Shown: piece after piece, positions 1 to 7,617 of the stretch
Layout of the letters: every line of letters begins with the position of its first letter
Numbering within the stretch: position 1 is the first letter of the stretch
Origin: Chamaesiphon minutus PCC 6605
GTDB taxonomy: Bacteria > Cyanobacteriota > Cyanobacteriia > Cyanobacteriales > Chamaesiphonaceae
NCBI RefSeq assembly: GCF_000317145.1
Contig: NC_019697.1
Span: 1,612,001 to 1,676,000 of the forward strand
DNA: 64,000 nt
Reading direction: 5' to 3'
The notes under the pieces: generated by a model
Database searches by the model: none
The model's input: the letters and a program-made list of their open reading frames with translations, nothing else
What the model was told of the DNA's origin: nothing
Made by a program: the position numbers and the translations under genes

Positions 1-31
1 CCTTCCCCCTTCCCCTTTACCCTTTACCCTT
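1..31. repeat. polypyrimidine repeat copy
   Basis: This is a C/T-rich run of CCCCTT and CCTTTA units, the same family as the block at 1575-2127 and the copy at 2525-2560. It overlaps the 3' end of the gene at 17-526, where it encodes the last Lys/Gly-rich residues, so the repeat has probably replaced the original stop region. Confidence 0.7.
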
Positions 32-526
32 CAAAAAACACCCTTGAATCGAGCATTGACTAGGATCGATCCGTACCTGAGCAGCAAACTTCTTAAACCC
101 ATATTCCGTCCCTAACACATCTAAAACCTGGCGTAGATACTCATGCACCTGAGAAGGCAACCACCCCGCACAGTGAACGGGAGCCACCATTGCAATTTTA
201 GTATTCTGCTCCCAAATCTCCACCCCGATTGCGTGAATTGGTGAATCTTCCCTGTTTTCCCGCCACACATGCAGAATCCCATATTTCACATTGGGAGCGG
301 AAACTTGATGTTTAGTTTCGATTCGTTTACGCGATCGTTTTTGGTTGATTCGATCGCGATTATTGATGTAAAATCGTCTGGCAGTACAAAGCTTATCATC
401 CCAACAAGTCGGATGTTTGGCTCTAGCCTCAGCCGGACTCAACGGGGCACATCGCCGACATTTTTCAGGAATCTCTTTCGATCTAGCCACGATCTTGTTT
501 ATACCTTCTCCTGAGATAGCACACAA
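17..526 (-). CDS. hypothetical Cys-rich protein
   Basis: The function is not recognised. The 169-residue protein has a CxxC pair at residues 23/26 and a C-x5-C pair at 41/47, spaced like a small zinc ribbon, followed by a very basic stretch (about residues 50-72) that could contact nucleic acid. The C-terminal half looks like a compact alpha/beta domain. The final Lys/Gly residues come from the polypurine repeat at the gene's end. Nothing downstream is visible because the window ends. It may be a small DNA-binding protein, but this is inference from composition only. Confidence 0.6.
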   Translation of the reverse strand: MCAISGEGINKIVARSKEIPEKCRRCAPLSPAEARAKHPTCWDDKLCTARRFYINNRDRINQKRSRKRIETKHQVSAPNVKYGILHVWRENREDSPIHAIGVEIWEQNTKIAMVAPVHCAGWLPSQVHEYLRQVLDVLGTEYGFKKFAAQVRIDPSQCSIQGCFLKGKG

Positions 527-680
527 ATTTAATCGACTGCATCTGTCGCATCCCGATCTAATGCCTGAGCTAGAGAAATCAGCATAAAACCTCCAAATAC
601 TTGTGTAACTTAGTGAATGTGCTCTAATTAGATATCATACTGTGTCCTCCAAATCCTGCTGAGGCTGATTTTTAGGTGTT

Positions 681-1322
681 TTAAGTCTCGCCCAACCCTC
701 GTAACGACTTCAATGCCGATATTGACTGTTTGCGTTCGATTGCTGGTCGAATAAACGGCTTGAGGTAAGCGTCTAAATGTCCTTTGCTTGGGTCATTCAG
801 TTCGGTCGTTAGTGCTGTCAGATAATTTGCCTTGTGTGTCTGTTTCCACTCGATACTTATTCCCGCTCGATGCGCTAGCTCTGCATGGAGCACCATAATG
901 GTACGTCCATTGCCATCTAGAAATGGATGTGCATGAGCTAGTAGTCCCATTACTTCTCCAGGTAGTTCGCGCACGAACGGCAAATCTTGACCTCGATCTA
1001 AAGCATATTCGCCAGCACGTCTGACATCTCGTGGGTGGGCAAACATCCGCTCGTAGCCACCCTTAGTAATGTTGAGATCGGGAGCCGTTGCCAATCTGTC
1101 TTCACCAGCCCAAGGGTAAATATCCCCGAACAAGGTCTTATGGATGCTCAGAATATGCTTGTATTCGATAAATTGAATCGTTGCCAAAGTATCAATCGCG
1201 CTGTTGAGATTTTTCTTGAATGACTTTTGTTCGAGAGCCTTAACTGCGGCAACGTCTTTACTACCGTATAAATTCCGCAGGTAGCCTCGCTCCTCAAAGT
1301 CTCGAAACGGGTCGAAGGTCAT
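681..1322 (-). CDS. fic: Fic family protein (AMP-transferase type toxin)
   Basis: Fic enzymes transfer AMP or related groups from nucleotides to target proteins. The 213-residue protein carries the full active-site motif HPFLDGNGR at residues 132-140, with the catalytic His, the anion-binding Asp/Gly/Asn and the Arg all intact. The typical upstream IYPWAG segment is at about residue 68. Its ATG shares one base with the stop of the 82-residue gene upstream (TAATG at 1320-1324), so the two are probably translationally coupled, as in Fic toxin-antitoxin pairs. No inhibitory helix motif is obvious inside the Fic protein, which fits inhibition in trans. The family call is secure, but the target is unknown. 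Confidence 0.9.
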   Translation of the reverse strand: MTFDPFRDFEERGYLRNLYGSKDVAAVKALEQKSFKKNLNSAIDTLATIQFIEYKHILSIHKTLFGDIYPWAGEDRLATAPDLNITKGGYERMFAHPRDVRRAGEYALDRGQDLPFVRELPGEVMGLLAHAHPFLDGNGRTIMVLHAELAHRAGISIEWKQTHKANYLTALTTELNDPSKGHLDAYLKPFIRPAIERKQSISALKSLRGLGET

Positions 1323-1570
1323 TATTTTCGCTCGCGCAAGTACTGAAGATGCAGCAATCCGTTGTCTTTGCCCGTAAGAATTCCCGCCCGATCGAGTTCC
1401 AACAATAGCAGCTCTATCTCATCTAATTCGACCTCCGCATCAGAAAGTCGTGAGTATGTATCTGCTAACTCATCAAGTTGTGTTTTCTGGTAGGTAATGT
1501 CATGTTGTGCTGCCAGCAGCTCTATCTGCTGTTGAGCTGTTAAGTCAGCGATCGTGCGAACTGTAGTCAT
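1322..1570 (-). CDS. probable antitoxin partner of Fic
   Basis: This 82-residue protein lies directly upstream of fic and overlaps its start by one base. It is acidic and mostly helical, with a Leu/Glu-rich middle (about residues 44-60). I chose the ATG at 1568-1570, because longer in-frame readings run only through polypurine repeats. Class I Fic antitoxins carry an S/T-x3-E-G/N inhibitory motif. I do not see an exact match here (TGKDNG at residues 66-71 is the nearest, with Asn in place of Glu), so the inhibition mode may differ. The antitoxin role rests on gene context. Confidence 0.6.
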   Translation of the reverse strand: MTTVRTIADLTAQQQIELLAAQHDITYQKTQLDELADTYSRLSDAEVELDEIELLLLELDRAGILTGKDNGLLHLQYLRERK

Positions 1571-1574
1571 ATTT

Positions 1575-2127
1575 AGGGGAAGGGGGAAGGGGTAAAGGGG
1601 AAAGGATAGAGAGAATAGTTGGTGGCTAAGGCAATCCAGAGCGCAACGCGCTAAACCCCTTTCCCCTTTAACCTTTACCCTTTCCCCCATCATACCACGC
1701 GATCGATGCTCGACAATATTGTCTAATTTTGGTCTAACGTATGGAAATGGATCTTTTCCGATGTTCGAGCAGTGGTATAATCTTACTAAGTTGGGGGAAG
1801 GGGGAAAGGGTAAGGGGTAAGGGGCAAAATGAAAATACTCACATCTTGCACCAGATCCAAAATCGTTAGTGAAGTGGGGTAAAGGGGAAAGGTTAAAGGG
1901 GAAAGGAATTCTCACATCTTGCCATCTATCCTTTACCCCTTCCCCTTGAAAGGGTTAAAGGGGAAGGGGTAAAGGGTAAAGGAAGGAACGAGCCGATCGC
2001 CAAAGTGATGTGTTCTCGTTCTTCATTTAACCCAAAAAGATTGCCTGATCGGGTGACTCTTAAAATCCTACCCCTTACCCCTTCTCCTTTAACCCTTGCC
2101 CTAACACAACCCCTTACCCTTTCCCCA
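1575..2127. repeat. polypurine/polypyrimidine repeat block
   Basis: This gene-free stretch between the Fic pair and the gene at 2147 holds at least six copies of a G/A-rich unit built from GGGGAAAGGG and GGGTAAAGGGG words, in both orientations (about 1575-1605, 1655-1688, 1793-1824, 1876-1906, 1930-1985, 2070-2127). Copies at 1930-1947 and 1958-1975 form a perfect 18-bp inverted repeat with a 10-base loop. Open frames here encode only Lys/Gly/Arg low complexity and are not genes. The repeat also occurs at 1-31 and 2525-2560. Confidence 0.8.
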
Positions 2128-2146
2128 GACATCACTAGTATCTATA

Positions 2147-2524
2147 TTGGTGCAAGATGTGAAAATAGAGAGTTTTGAGGATTTGAGAGTTTGGCAAGCT
2201 GGAATACAATTGGTTAAACAGATTTATCTGGTTAGTAGAGAAGGAGAATTAGGTAGAGACTTTGGATTAAAAGACCAATTAAGACGCGCTGCTGTATCGA
2301 TTCCCACAAACATAGCAGAAGGATTTGAAAGGAGATCCCGCAAGGAGTATGTAAATTTTCTCAACATTGCAAAGGGTTCTGCGGGTGAAGTTCGTAGTTT
2401 GTTGAGAGTTGCCCTAGAAATTGGGTATTTGAATGAGCCAACTTATTCTCAATTATCAGATCAGGTTGTTGGGATTTCTAAAATGCTGTTTAAGCAAATT
2501 GAATCTTTAAATGCAAATCTCTAA
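2147..2524 (+). CDS. four-helix bundle protein (23S rRNA intervening-sequence type)
   Basis: The 125-residue protein matches the small four-helix bundle family first seen in 23S rRNA intervening sequences and common in cyanobacteria and Bacteroidetes. The signature is clear: the F-x-DL-x-VW-x-A opening at about residue 10, then PTNIAEGF at about residues 53-60 and the R-x-EY segment after it. Its biochemical role is unknown. The start is uncertain: TTG at 2147, GTG at 2150 and GTG at 2159 are all in frame and none has a clear ribosome site. Polypurine repeats flank it on both sides, so it may move with them. Confidence 0.85.
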   Translation: MVQDVKIESFEDLRVWQAGIQLVKQIYLVSREGELGRDFGLKDQLRRAAVSIPTNIAEGFERRSRKEYVNFLNIAKGSAGEVRSLLRVALEIGYLNEPTYSQLSDQVVGISKMLFKQIESLNANL

Positions 2525-2560
2525 CCTCCTTTCCCCCTTCACCTTTACCCTTTACCCCCA
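2525..2560. repeat. polypyrimidine repeat copy
   Basis: This C/T-rich repeat of the same family as the 1575-2127 block lies between the four-helix bundle gene and the Uma2 gene. Confidence 0.65.
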
Positions 2561-2566
2561 CAACCT

Positions 2567-3277
2567 ATGTATCAGTACCAATTACCCAGATACTTACCGA
2601 CCGCAGACGAACTACCTAATTCGGACGATACCCCAGTGGATAACGAACTCCAAGAAATTATTCCTAGTCTGCTGAAGTCTATTTTACGAATGCTCTGGAA
2701 AGGACGGATGGATTGGTTCTTTGGGATCGATATGGGGATTTATACCGATCCAGAACAACCACCGATCGTTCCTGACGGCTTCTTGAGTCTTGGTGTCGAA
2801 CGCTCCTTCGATGAAAACTTACGACTGAGTTATCTGCTGTGGGAAGAAGAAGTACCACCGATTTTAGTATTGGAAGTAGCCTCCACTAAACCAGGTGGAG
2901 AGTACACTACCAAGCTCGATAAATATGCCGAACTAGGTGTACTTTACTATGTTATCTACAACCCCAAACGTCGCCGCAAACCTCGGTTAGAAATTTATAA
3001 GCTGATTCAAGGCAAATACGAGCTTGCCACCACCAACCCTTTATGGATGCCCGAAATTGGCTTGGGAATTGGTGCCGAATGTGCTGAATATGATGACTTA
3101 ACACGGGAATGGTTGTATTGGTATGACGAAAAAGATCGGCGTTATCCTACCCCATACGAACAAATCGAACGTGCCGATCGCCAAACCGAACTCGAACGCC
3201 AGCGTGCTGATGATGCCGAGATCCGTGCCCAAAAGTTGGCGGCTAAATTACGCACTCTGGGCATCGACCCCGACTAA
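2567..3277 (+). CDS. Uma2 family endonuclease (DUF820)
   Basis: Uma2 proteins have a PD-(D/E)xK restriction-nuclease fold and are greatly expanded in cyanobacteria. The 236-residue sequence shows the family hallmarks in order: P-x-VPDG at about residues 66-72 (catalytic Asp), then ILVLEVAS at about 98-105 (Glu) followed by a Lys-containing YTTKLDKYAELG segment. The C-terminal 40 residues are a charged heptad-like coiled coil rich in Glu, Arg and Ala. Cellular targets are unknown. It is followed closely by a small antitoxin-like gene. Confidence 0.88.
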   Translation: MYQYQLPRYLPTADELPNSDDTPVDNELQEIIPSLLKSILRMLWKGRMDWFFGIDMGIYTDPEQPPIVPDGFLSLGVERSFDENLRLSYLLWEEEVPPILVLEVASTKPGGEYTTKLDKYAELGVLYYVIYNPKRRRKPRLEIYKLIQGKYELATTNPLWMPEIGLGIGAECAEYDDLTREWLYWYDEKDRRYPTPYEQIERADRQTELERQRADDAEIRAQKLAAKLRTLGIDPD

Positions 3278-3315
3278 TTATGTCCAGCCACTTACCAACC
3301 ACTGGAAATAAAGCT

Positions 3316-3540
3316 ATGTTGAAAAGCTATGAAGCGATTTATGAAAATGGTAAGATCGTGTGGTTAGTAGATCGACCATCGGTACATTCTGCCCGTGTTG
3401 TTGTGACAGTGCTTGCAGAGACATTACTACCTACTACCAAATGTCGAACATTTCCAACTGAATTGGCAGGAACGGTTCAAATTTTAGGAGATATCGTCAG
3501 TCCGATTATTGACGGGGAGGATTGGGATCGATCGTGCTAA
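3316..3540 (+). CDS. small AF2212-like (antitoxin-type) protein
   Basis: The protein opens with a K-x-YEAIYENGKI segment typical of the small beta-barrel AF2212/DUF104-like proteins that often precede PIN-domain toxins in cyanobacteria. I chose ATG 3316, which has GGAAA about ten bases upstream. An upstream in-frame ATG at 3280 would add 12 residues unlike the family. The usual PIN toxin partner is missing: the 3' end instead overlaps the start of the tyrosine recombinase. It is probably an orphan antitoxin. Fold and role are inferred from sequence style only. Confidence 0.55.
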   Translation: MLKSYEAIYENGKIVWLVDRPSVHSARVVVTVLAETLLPTTKCRTFPTELAGTVQILGDIVSPIIDGEDWDRSC

Positions 3541-4586
3541 ATACTCCTACTCCCCAGCTTATCAGATTCCAGCAGCCGTCCCCAGCCGAATTAACCACCA
3601 TAGAACGAGATAATCTCTGGGCGGAATTTGGGCAATTGAAGATTGCTGATAGTACTCGCAAACAGTACGTTAAAGCGATTGAGAATTTCTGTCAGTTTGC
3701 TTATAGTGGCTCTGCGACTCCAGAGACGATCTCGGAATTTCTGAAACTCGATCGATATGCGGCAATTGAAATGGTATTAAGGTATCGTCGTCACTCGATC
3801 GATAAAAACCTTGCCCCCAGTACGATTAATGTCCGGCTGGCGGCGATTAAGAGTTTAGTGGACATGGTGCGGAAGCTGGGTAAAACCACGATCGATCTCG
3901 GCGATATCGAGAGCATTCCCGCTGAAACCTATCGCGATACTAGGGGGATTTCGGTCGAACAGTTTAAATTGATGTTGGAGGCAATCGATCCGAGTACGTC
4001 GATCGGGGTAAGAGATTATGCGATCATGCTGTTATTCTGGGGTAATGCGCTCCGGCGGGGGGAAATTGCTAGTGCGAATATTGAGGATTTTTTGCCCCAG
4101 CAGCAGAAGTTGACGATCTTAGGAAAGGGGAAACGAGTGAAGGTGGCGATCGATCTGACTGATAGCGTCAGTTATGCGCTGGAAGAGTGGCTGAATTTTC
4201 ATCCGTGCAATGCGCCAGGACAGCCGCTGTCTTGTCGCACACAACCTGGAGGTTTCCTCCAGGTCGATGCGCCGCTGATTGTTTCTTTGAGCCATAACTG
4301 TTATGGGTCGAGGATTGCTGGGGATAGTATCTATCGAATCGTTCAAGGGTATGCGGAGGCTGCGGGAATCGAGCGGCGGGTGTCGCCGCACCGATTGCGG
4401 CATAGTTCGATTACGGCGTTTTTAGATGCGAGTGGGGGTAATCTGCGGGCGGCGCAAGCTTTGAGTCGGCATAGCAATCAGAATACGTTGAATTTGTACG
4501 ATGATAATCGACGGCAGGAACAAAAAGGTGCTTCTGGGATGTTGGAGGATTTGTTGGTGGGGACTGGAGGGAAAACGAGCGACTAA
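3534..4586 (+). CDS. tyrosine recombinase (XerC/D-like integrase)
   Basis: This is a site-specific recombinase of about 350 residues with an N-terminal SAM-like core-binding domain and a C-terminal catalytic domain. All catalytic residues are visible: Arg in ALRRGEI, Lys in GKGKR, H-x-x-R in HRLRH, His in SRHSN and the nucleophile Tyr in NLYDDNR. The start is uncertain: GTG 3534 is assumed, and TTG 3522 sits too close to the GGGGAGG run at 3514-3520. A hairpin repeat (4222-4277) is inserted in frame between the Lys and H-x-x-R motifs. The enzyme could move this region or resolve plasmid multimers. Confidence 0.88.
   Translation: MLNTPTPQLIRFQQPSPAELTTIERDNLWAEFGQLKIADSTRKQYVKAIENFCQFAYSGSATPETISEFLKLDRYAAIEMVLRYRRHSIDKNLAPSTINVRLAAIKSLVDMVRKLGKTTIDLGDIESIPAETYRDTRGISVEQFKLMLEAIDPSTSIGVRDYAIMLLFWGNALRRGEIASANIEDFLPQQQKLTILGKGKRVKVAIDLTDSVSYALEEWLNFHPCNAPGQPLSCRTQPGGFLQVDAPLIVSLSHNCYGSRIAGDSIYRIVQGYAEAAGIERRVSPHRLRHSSITAFLDASGGNLRAAQALSRHSNQNTLNLYDDNRRQEQKGASGMLEDLLVGTGGKTSD
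4222..4277. repeat. in-frame hairpin repeat, copy 1
   Basis: The stem ACCTGGAGG / CCTCCAGGT (4244-4252 and 4256-4264) has a TTT loop, flanked by TGTCTTGTCGC on the left and GCGCCGCTG on the right. The same architecture occurs, inverted, inside the relaxase (about 50530-50590) and inside a decayed transposase (about 31553-31605). It lies within the recombinase reading frame and keeps it open. Confidence 0.7.
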
Positions 4587-4641
4587 AAGGATAGCTTAAA
4601 ACTCTTCTACTCTTACTTACTCGAAACTTTTCACTGGCATT

Positions 4642-4997
4642 TTAAAGCATGGCAGTGATTTTGGCGGATGTCGTAATCGGCAGATCGGCAAGATCTTGCC
4701 ACGGGAATTCTCCAGTTGGATCGAGATAGACAGTGGCACTGCCAGCCCGTCGCCCAGCTTCGATCTCGAACACATAATCTCCGACCATCACCGATTACCT
4801 ATGGTAGGCTACGCCAACGATCGAAGGATGCGCTCCAACAAGGGTAGCAATTGCCAAATCCCGTCTGGACTTGGCTTTGGCGGACAACAATGGCGACTCA
4901 GGATCGATTCTGTTGGGAAAAATTCAGCTAATCCGCAAGCGAATAAGGTTGCCTGGGCATTGGGTTTACTATTGCGAGTCAAGATGCCGATCCGATG
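4642..4997 (-). pseudogene. relic of HAD family phosphatase
   Basis: The minus strand encodes pieces of a phosphoglycolate-phosphatase-like HAD hydrolase. One frame reads GILTRNS (motif II) and, further on, CCPPKPSPDGI (motif III Lys). After a break the other frame reads VGDYVFEIEAGRRAG (motif IV) and on to a stop at 4642-4644. The break at about 4800-4826 is a short dispersed repeat (GGTAGGCTACGCCAACGATCG). The N-terminal part with the nucleophile Asp is absent. An open frame on the plus strand here is a shadow of this relic. Confidence 0.75.
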
Positions 4998-5059
4998 TCA
5001 ACACCCACCACTGTTTCCACGTTCATCATCTTTTTAGCGTGTTAGACATTACTCGCAAA

Positions 5060-5635
5060 TTAGCTCCAACCGTCTTTTACTTTAACGTTAAATACTTTTC
5101 TAGTTGCACTTTCAAAATAGTGAACTGAAACTTTATTAGTTCCGATGTAGCCATTTCTATAAACCTTGTACCACTTACGTGGTTCGATCTTTCTTAACTC
5201 TCTCGCTAGTTCTCGGTGATTTATCTCCACTTTTTGGGTTCCATTTGGTGCAGACCGAAAGCCTTTAGGAAAATCAGGTGACTTATTAAGAGAAGAATAT
5301 ACATTCCTTCCGGGTATATTTGAAGACTTTGGACTCTGGCTTGGGGTGTTAATTCTGCCACGGCCAACAGCAGCACCACTGCCACCTCCACCAGGCCCAC
5401 TTTCCATTCTCCGCGCTGTCAGCGTTTTTGGGAGCAACCCCGATCGAGCGTCGCTCTGATATTTTGTAGTAGCTAGAACTAATTCACTGGGGAGATTTTG
5501 AAAATGGCGATCTGTTTTTAATGGAGTGAATTTTTGAGTAGCGATCGCTTTGAATAAGGCGATCTGGAGGATTAAAAGCGATGCTCCACCGATCGTCAAT
5601 AAACGCTGAAGAATGAGTTTTTTCATTTTACACAC
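5060..5635 (-). CDS. secreted protein with toxin-like C-terminal domain
   Basis: The 191-residue protein has an N-terminal hydrophobic signal segment (about residues 5-30), a Gly/Pro-rich linker with GPGGGGSG at about residues 80-87, and a conserved-looking C-terminal domain of about 50 residues ending VKVKDGWS. The layout of export signal, linker and small C-terminal domain with a VHYFES segment resembles polymorphic or secreted toxin domains, but I cannot assign a specific family. No immunity gene is evident: the next gene in the same direction is the HAD relic. It could equally be a harmless secreted cyanobacterial protein. Confidence 0.6.
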   Translation of the reverse strand: MCKMKKLILQRLLTIGGASLLILQIALFKAIATQKFTPLKTDRHFQNLPSELVLATTKYQSDARSGLLPKTLTARRMESGPGGGGSGAAVGRGRINTPSQSPKSSNIPGRNVYSSLNKSPDFPKGFRSAPNGTQKVEINHRELARELRKIEPRKWYKVYRNGYIGTNKVSVHYFESATRKVFNVKVKDGWS

Positions 5636-5775
5636 TTCTAAAATTCTTAAGTTTAAGTGATGTAACGCAGTTATTTCAAATGGTTTTAGCTATGGTAATA
5701 AACTACTAATGATTCGGAACTAGACATCGATATTAGCAGACAAGTCAATCTTTCCAGTCTACCTTTTTAAACACT

Positions 5776-5943
5776 CTATTTCATTTGGCTGATGTCTGGA
5801 TGAGATTGGATTAATTGTTCTAGCAATGTTGCGGCGATTACCTCCAGTTGAGGATGGTGAATGAACGAGGCAATCCGAGCATTGGCTGGAATCCCATCGG
5901 GCATCATACTCTCAAGCGATCGATCGAAGATAGTCACTCCCAT
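5776..5943 (-). CDS. small hypothetical protein
   Basis: This 55-residue frame (ATG at 5941-5943, stop at 5776-5778) occupies the gap between two secreted-protein genes. It is amphipathic, with a helical C-terminal half, and has no signal peptide. No family is recognised. It may be the end of a larger decayed gene. Confidence 0.35.
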   Translation of the reverse strand: MGVTIFDRSLESMMPDGIPANARIASFIHHPQLEVIAATLLEQLIQSHPDISQMK

Positions 5944-5984
5944 TAGTTGTTCGCATTACATAGCCAACTGCTTAAATTGAGAGA

Positions 5985-6941
5985 TTACTTACCTGTTTTG
6001 GCTGCAATGCTTTTGTGCTTGCGCCGCTTGAGCATCCAGCCAGTACCGATGCCCAAGAGGATTAAACCTGGGATCGAGGAAGGTTCGGGTACCGCAGTCG
6101 GGGAGATCGGGGCGGCGAGACCAGTCAGATTAAATCCAGCTCCCGTACCGATTTGACCGAGCGAAGTAGCGGCACCCGTACTGAGATCGATCGTATACAG
6201 AGAAGCTGCGGTGCTGCCATTGGGAGCGAATGCTGCAAAAGCAGTATTTACGCCATTACTGGGCGAAAAGATATCAAATCCACCTACCGTCCCAACATTG
6301 ACACCTAAAGAGCCGATCGTGCCTAGAGTGCCATTATTTGGTGGGTTTTGGAGCACCAATGTATCTAGGTTGGAGTCGATATTAAATAGTTGAGTAGTGC
6401 GTCCAGCAGGTACTCCCGCAAAATTGTTGGTGTAGGCAGAAGCCGTAATCGTGGGGCTGACTCCGGCATTAGTGTCTCCAGCAGCATAGGCAAGGTTGCC
6501 ATCGACGTTAGTTGCACCCAGACCACCACCTCCGATGCGAAGATTTTGCCCGTTAGCCCCTGTAATCCGCAGCGCGTCTGCTGCTGGATTGAAGTCTACT
6601 CCTGAAATCGTGCCACTATTAAAAGTAGGGGAGATCGTATTTACAAGAGTGGCGTTACCGCTGGCAGGATCGATCGCGAATACGCCATTATTAGTAATCC
6701 CGTAAAGCTGACCGTTAGCTGGGCGATAGTCGATCCCCAGCAGCGTAGCACTCAGATCGGCTCCAGTCACACCGCGCGTCGTCGTCGAATTAGGAGTAGC
6801 CGAATCGAAGAACACCAGTGTGTTACCGCCCGCTAGACCTGTGAGCGCGACTCCTGCTGCCGATCGAGCGACACTGACAAACTCAAACATCGTAGCTACG
6901 GAGAGTACTGTAATTAAGGTACCGAGCTTACTAAATTTCAT
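5985..6941 (-). CDS. DUF4394 domain protein with PEP-CTERM anchor
   Basis: This exported protein of about 318 residues starts at ATG 6939-6941, preceded by AAAGTGA (an upstream ATG would spoil the signal peptide). It has a signal peptide, a repetitive beta-rich DUF4394 body with several L-x-G-IDYRP and G-VDFNP blades, and a C-terminal sorting signal. That signal is a VPEPSS motif followed by one hydrophobic helix and a KRRKHK tail. Such proteins are processed by exosortase and attached to or released from the cell surface. The body is rich in Asn, Thr and Gly, as usual for this class. Confidence 0.85.
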   Translation of the reverse strand: MKFSKLGTLITVLSVATMFEFVSVARSAAGVALTGLAGGNTLVFFDSATPNSTTTRGVTGADLSATLLGIDYRPANGQLYGITNNGVFAIDPASGNATLVNTISPTFNSGTISGVDFNPAADALRITGANGQNLRIGGGGLGATNVDGNLAYAAGDTNAGVSPTITASAYTNNFAGVPAGRTTQLFNIDSNLDTLVLQNPPNNGTLGTIGSLGVNVGTVGGFDIFSPSNGVNTAFAAFAPNGSTAASLYTIDLSTGAATSLGQIGTGAGFNLTGLAAPISPTAVPEPSSIPGLILLGIGTGWMLKRRKHKSIAAKTGK

Positions 6942-7199
6942 CGTCACTTTCTTATTACTGATGTAGATGGATCTTGACAGCAGATGAGTCGTCAATGCGA
7001 TCGATTTGATTCAGTATACGCAGACGAGATCCAAATGGATCTCTCCAATTGGATAGATTTAATTGGATAGATTTTCGATCTAATACAATTTGCCCAGACT
7101 CTAAATCTACAGTTGTCGATCGAAAACTCGAACGTAAAACCCGATTGCTGATTCAGTAGTACAGTGGATGATAGGTATCTACTCGCTACAGCTAACCAG

Positions 7200-7520
7200 A
7201 TGAAACAAACCCGCTATATTACTACCACAATTCAAGTAGGTAATCGACTAGAAATCGATCTGCCGAATATTCCGATTCCGCAAAGCGGAGGCTACGCCAA
7301 CGAGGTCATCTTGATTATTCCCGATGCTTCAGACTCTAACCTTCAATCCATCGATCGACGATCTTTTATCAAGCTATCGATTCTCGAAACAGATGCTACG
7401 CCAACGAAGAACGCCGTCGCATCTGAGCACAACAAGCCGAAGCCGCCATACCTTACTACCAACAGACCAAAGCAGAATGGGAACAATGGATTAACCTCGA
7501 TTATTCAGCAAGCCCTAAAT
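7200..7520 (+). pseudogene. degraded cyanobacterial antitoxin-like protein
   Basis: The reading frame from ATG 7200 begins as a known type of small cyanobacterial protein (TTTIQVGNRLEIDLPNI, then VILIIPDAS and RRSF) and then leaves frame. The missing end is in another frame at about 7405-7500, reading EERRRI, a stop, then AQQAEAAIPYYQQ and EWEQWINLDY. Two short dispersed repeats, at 7279-7303 and 7389-7407 (both with GCTACGCCAACGA), mark the lesions. The gene is inactive as read. Confidence 0.7.
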
Positions 7521-7534
7521 AACATCCAAAAAAT

Positions 7535-7563
7535 GAGCCAAAGCCCAGATTGGGCTTTGGCTC
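7535..7563. terminator. strong hairpin between convergent genes
   Basis: A perfect 13-bp inverted repeat, GAGCCAAAGCCCA / TGGGCTTTGGCTC with a GAT loop, lies between the plus-strand relic ending at 7520 and the minus-strand gene ending at 7618. There is no clear U-tract, so it may act as a structural barrier or be a repeat rather than a classical terminator. Confidence 0.45.
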
Positions 7564-7617
7564 GACGAGCGAGAAATTTCGCTAGCTGGAGCAGGTTTGT
7601 CGCGATCGATAACGGAG

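Noticed and set aside
1322-1915. Long version (197 aa) of the Fic partner gene
   Set aside because: Everything upstream of ATG 1570 is polypurine repeat and low complexity, so the 82-residue version is used.
1926-2135. Minus-strand open frame of 69 codons
   Set aside because: It consists of repeat-encoded Gly/Arg/Lys runs with no coding features.
4696-5128. Plus-strand open frames
   Set aside because: The opposite strand carries recognisable HAD phosphatase motifs in pieces, so these frames are shadows.
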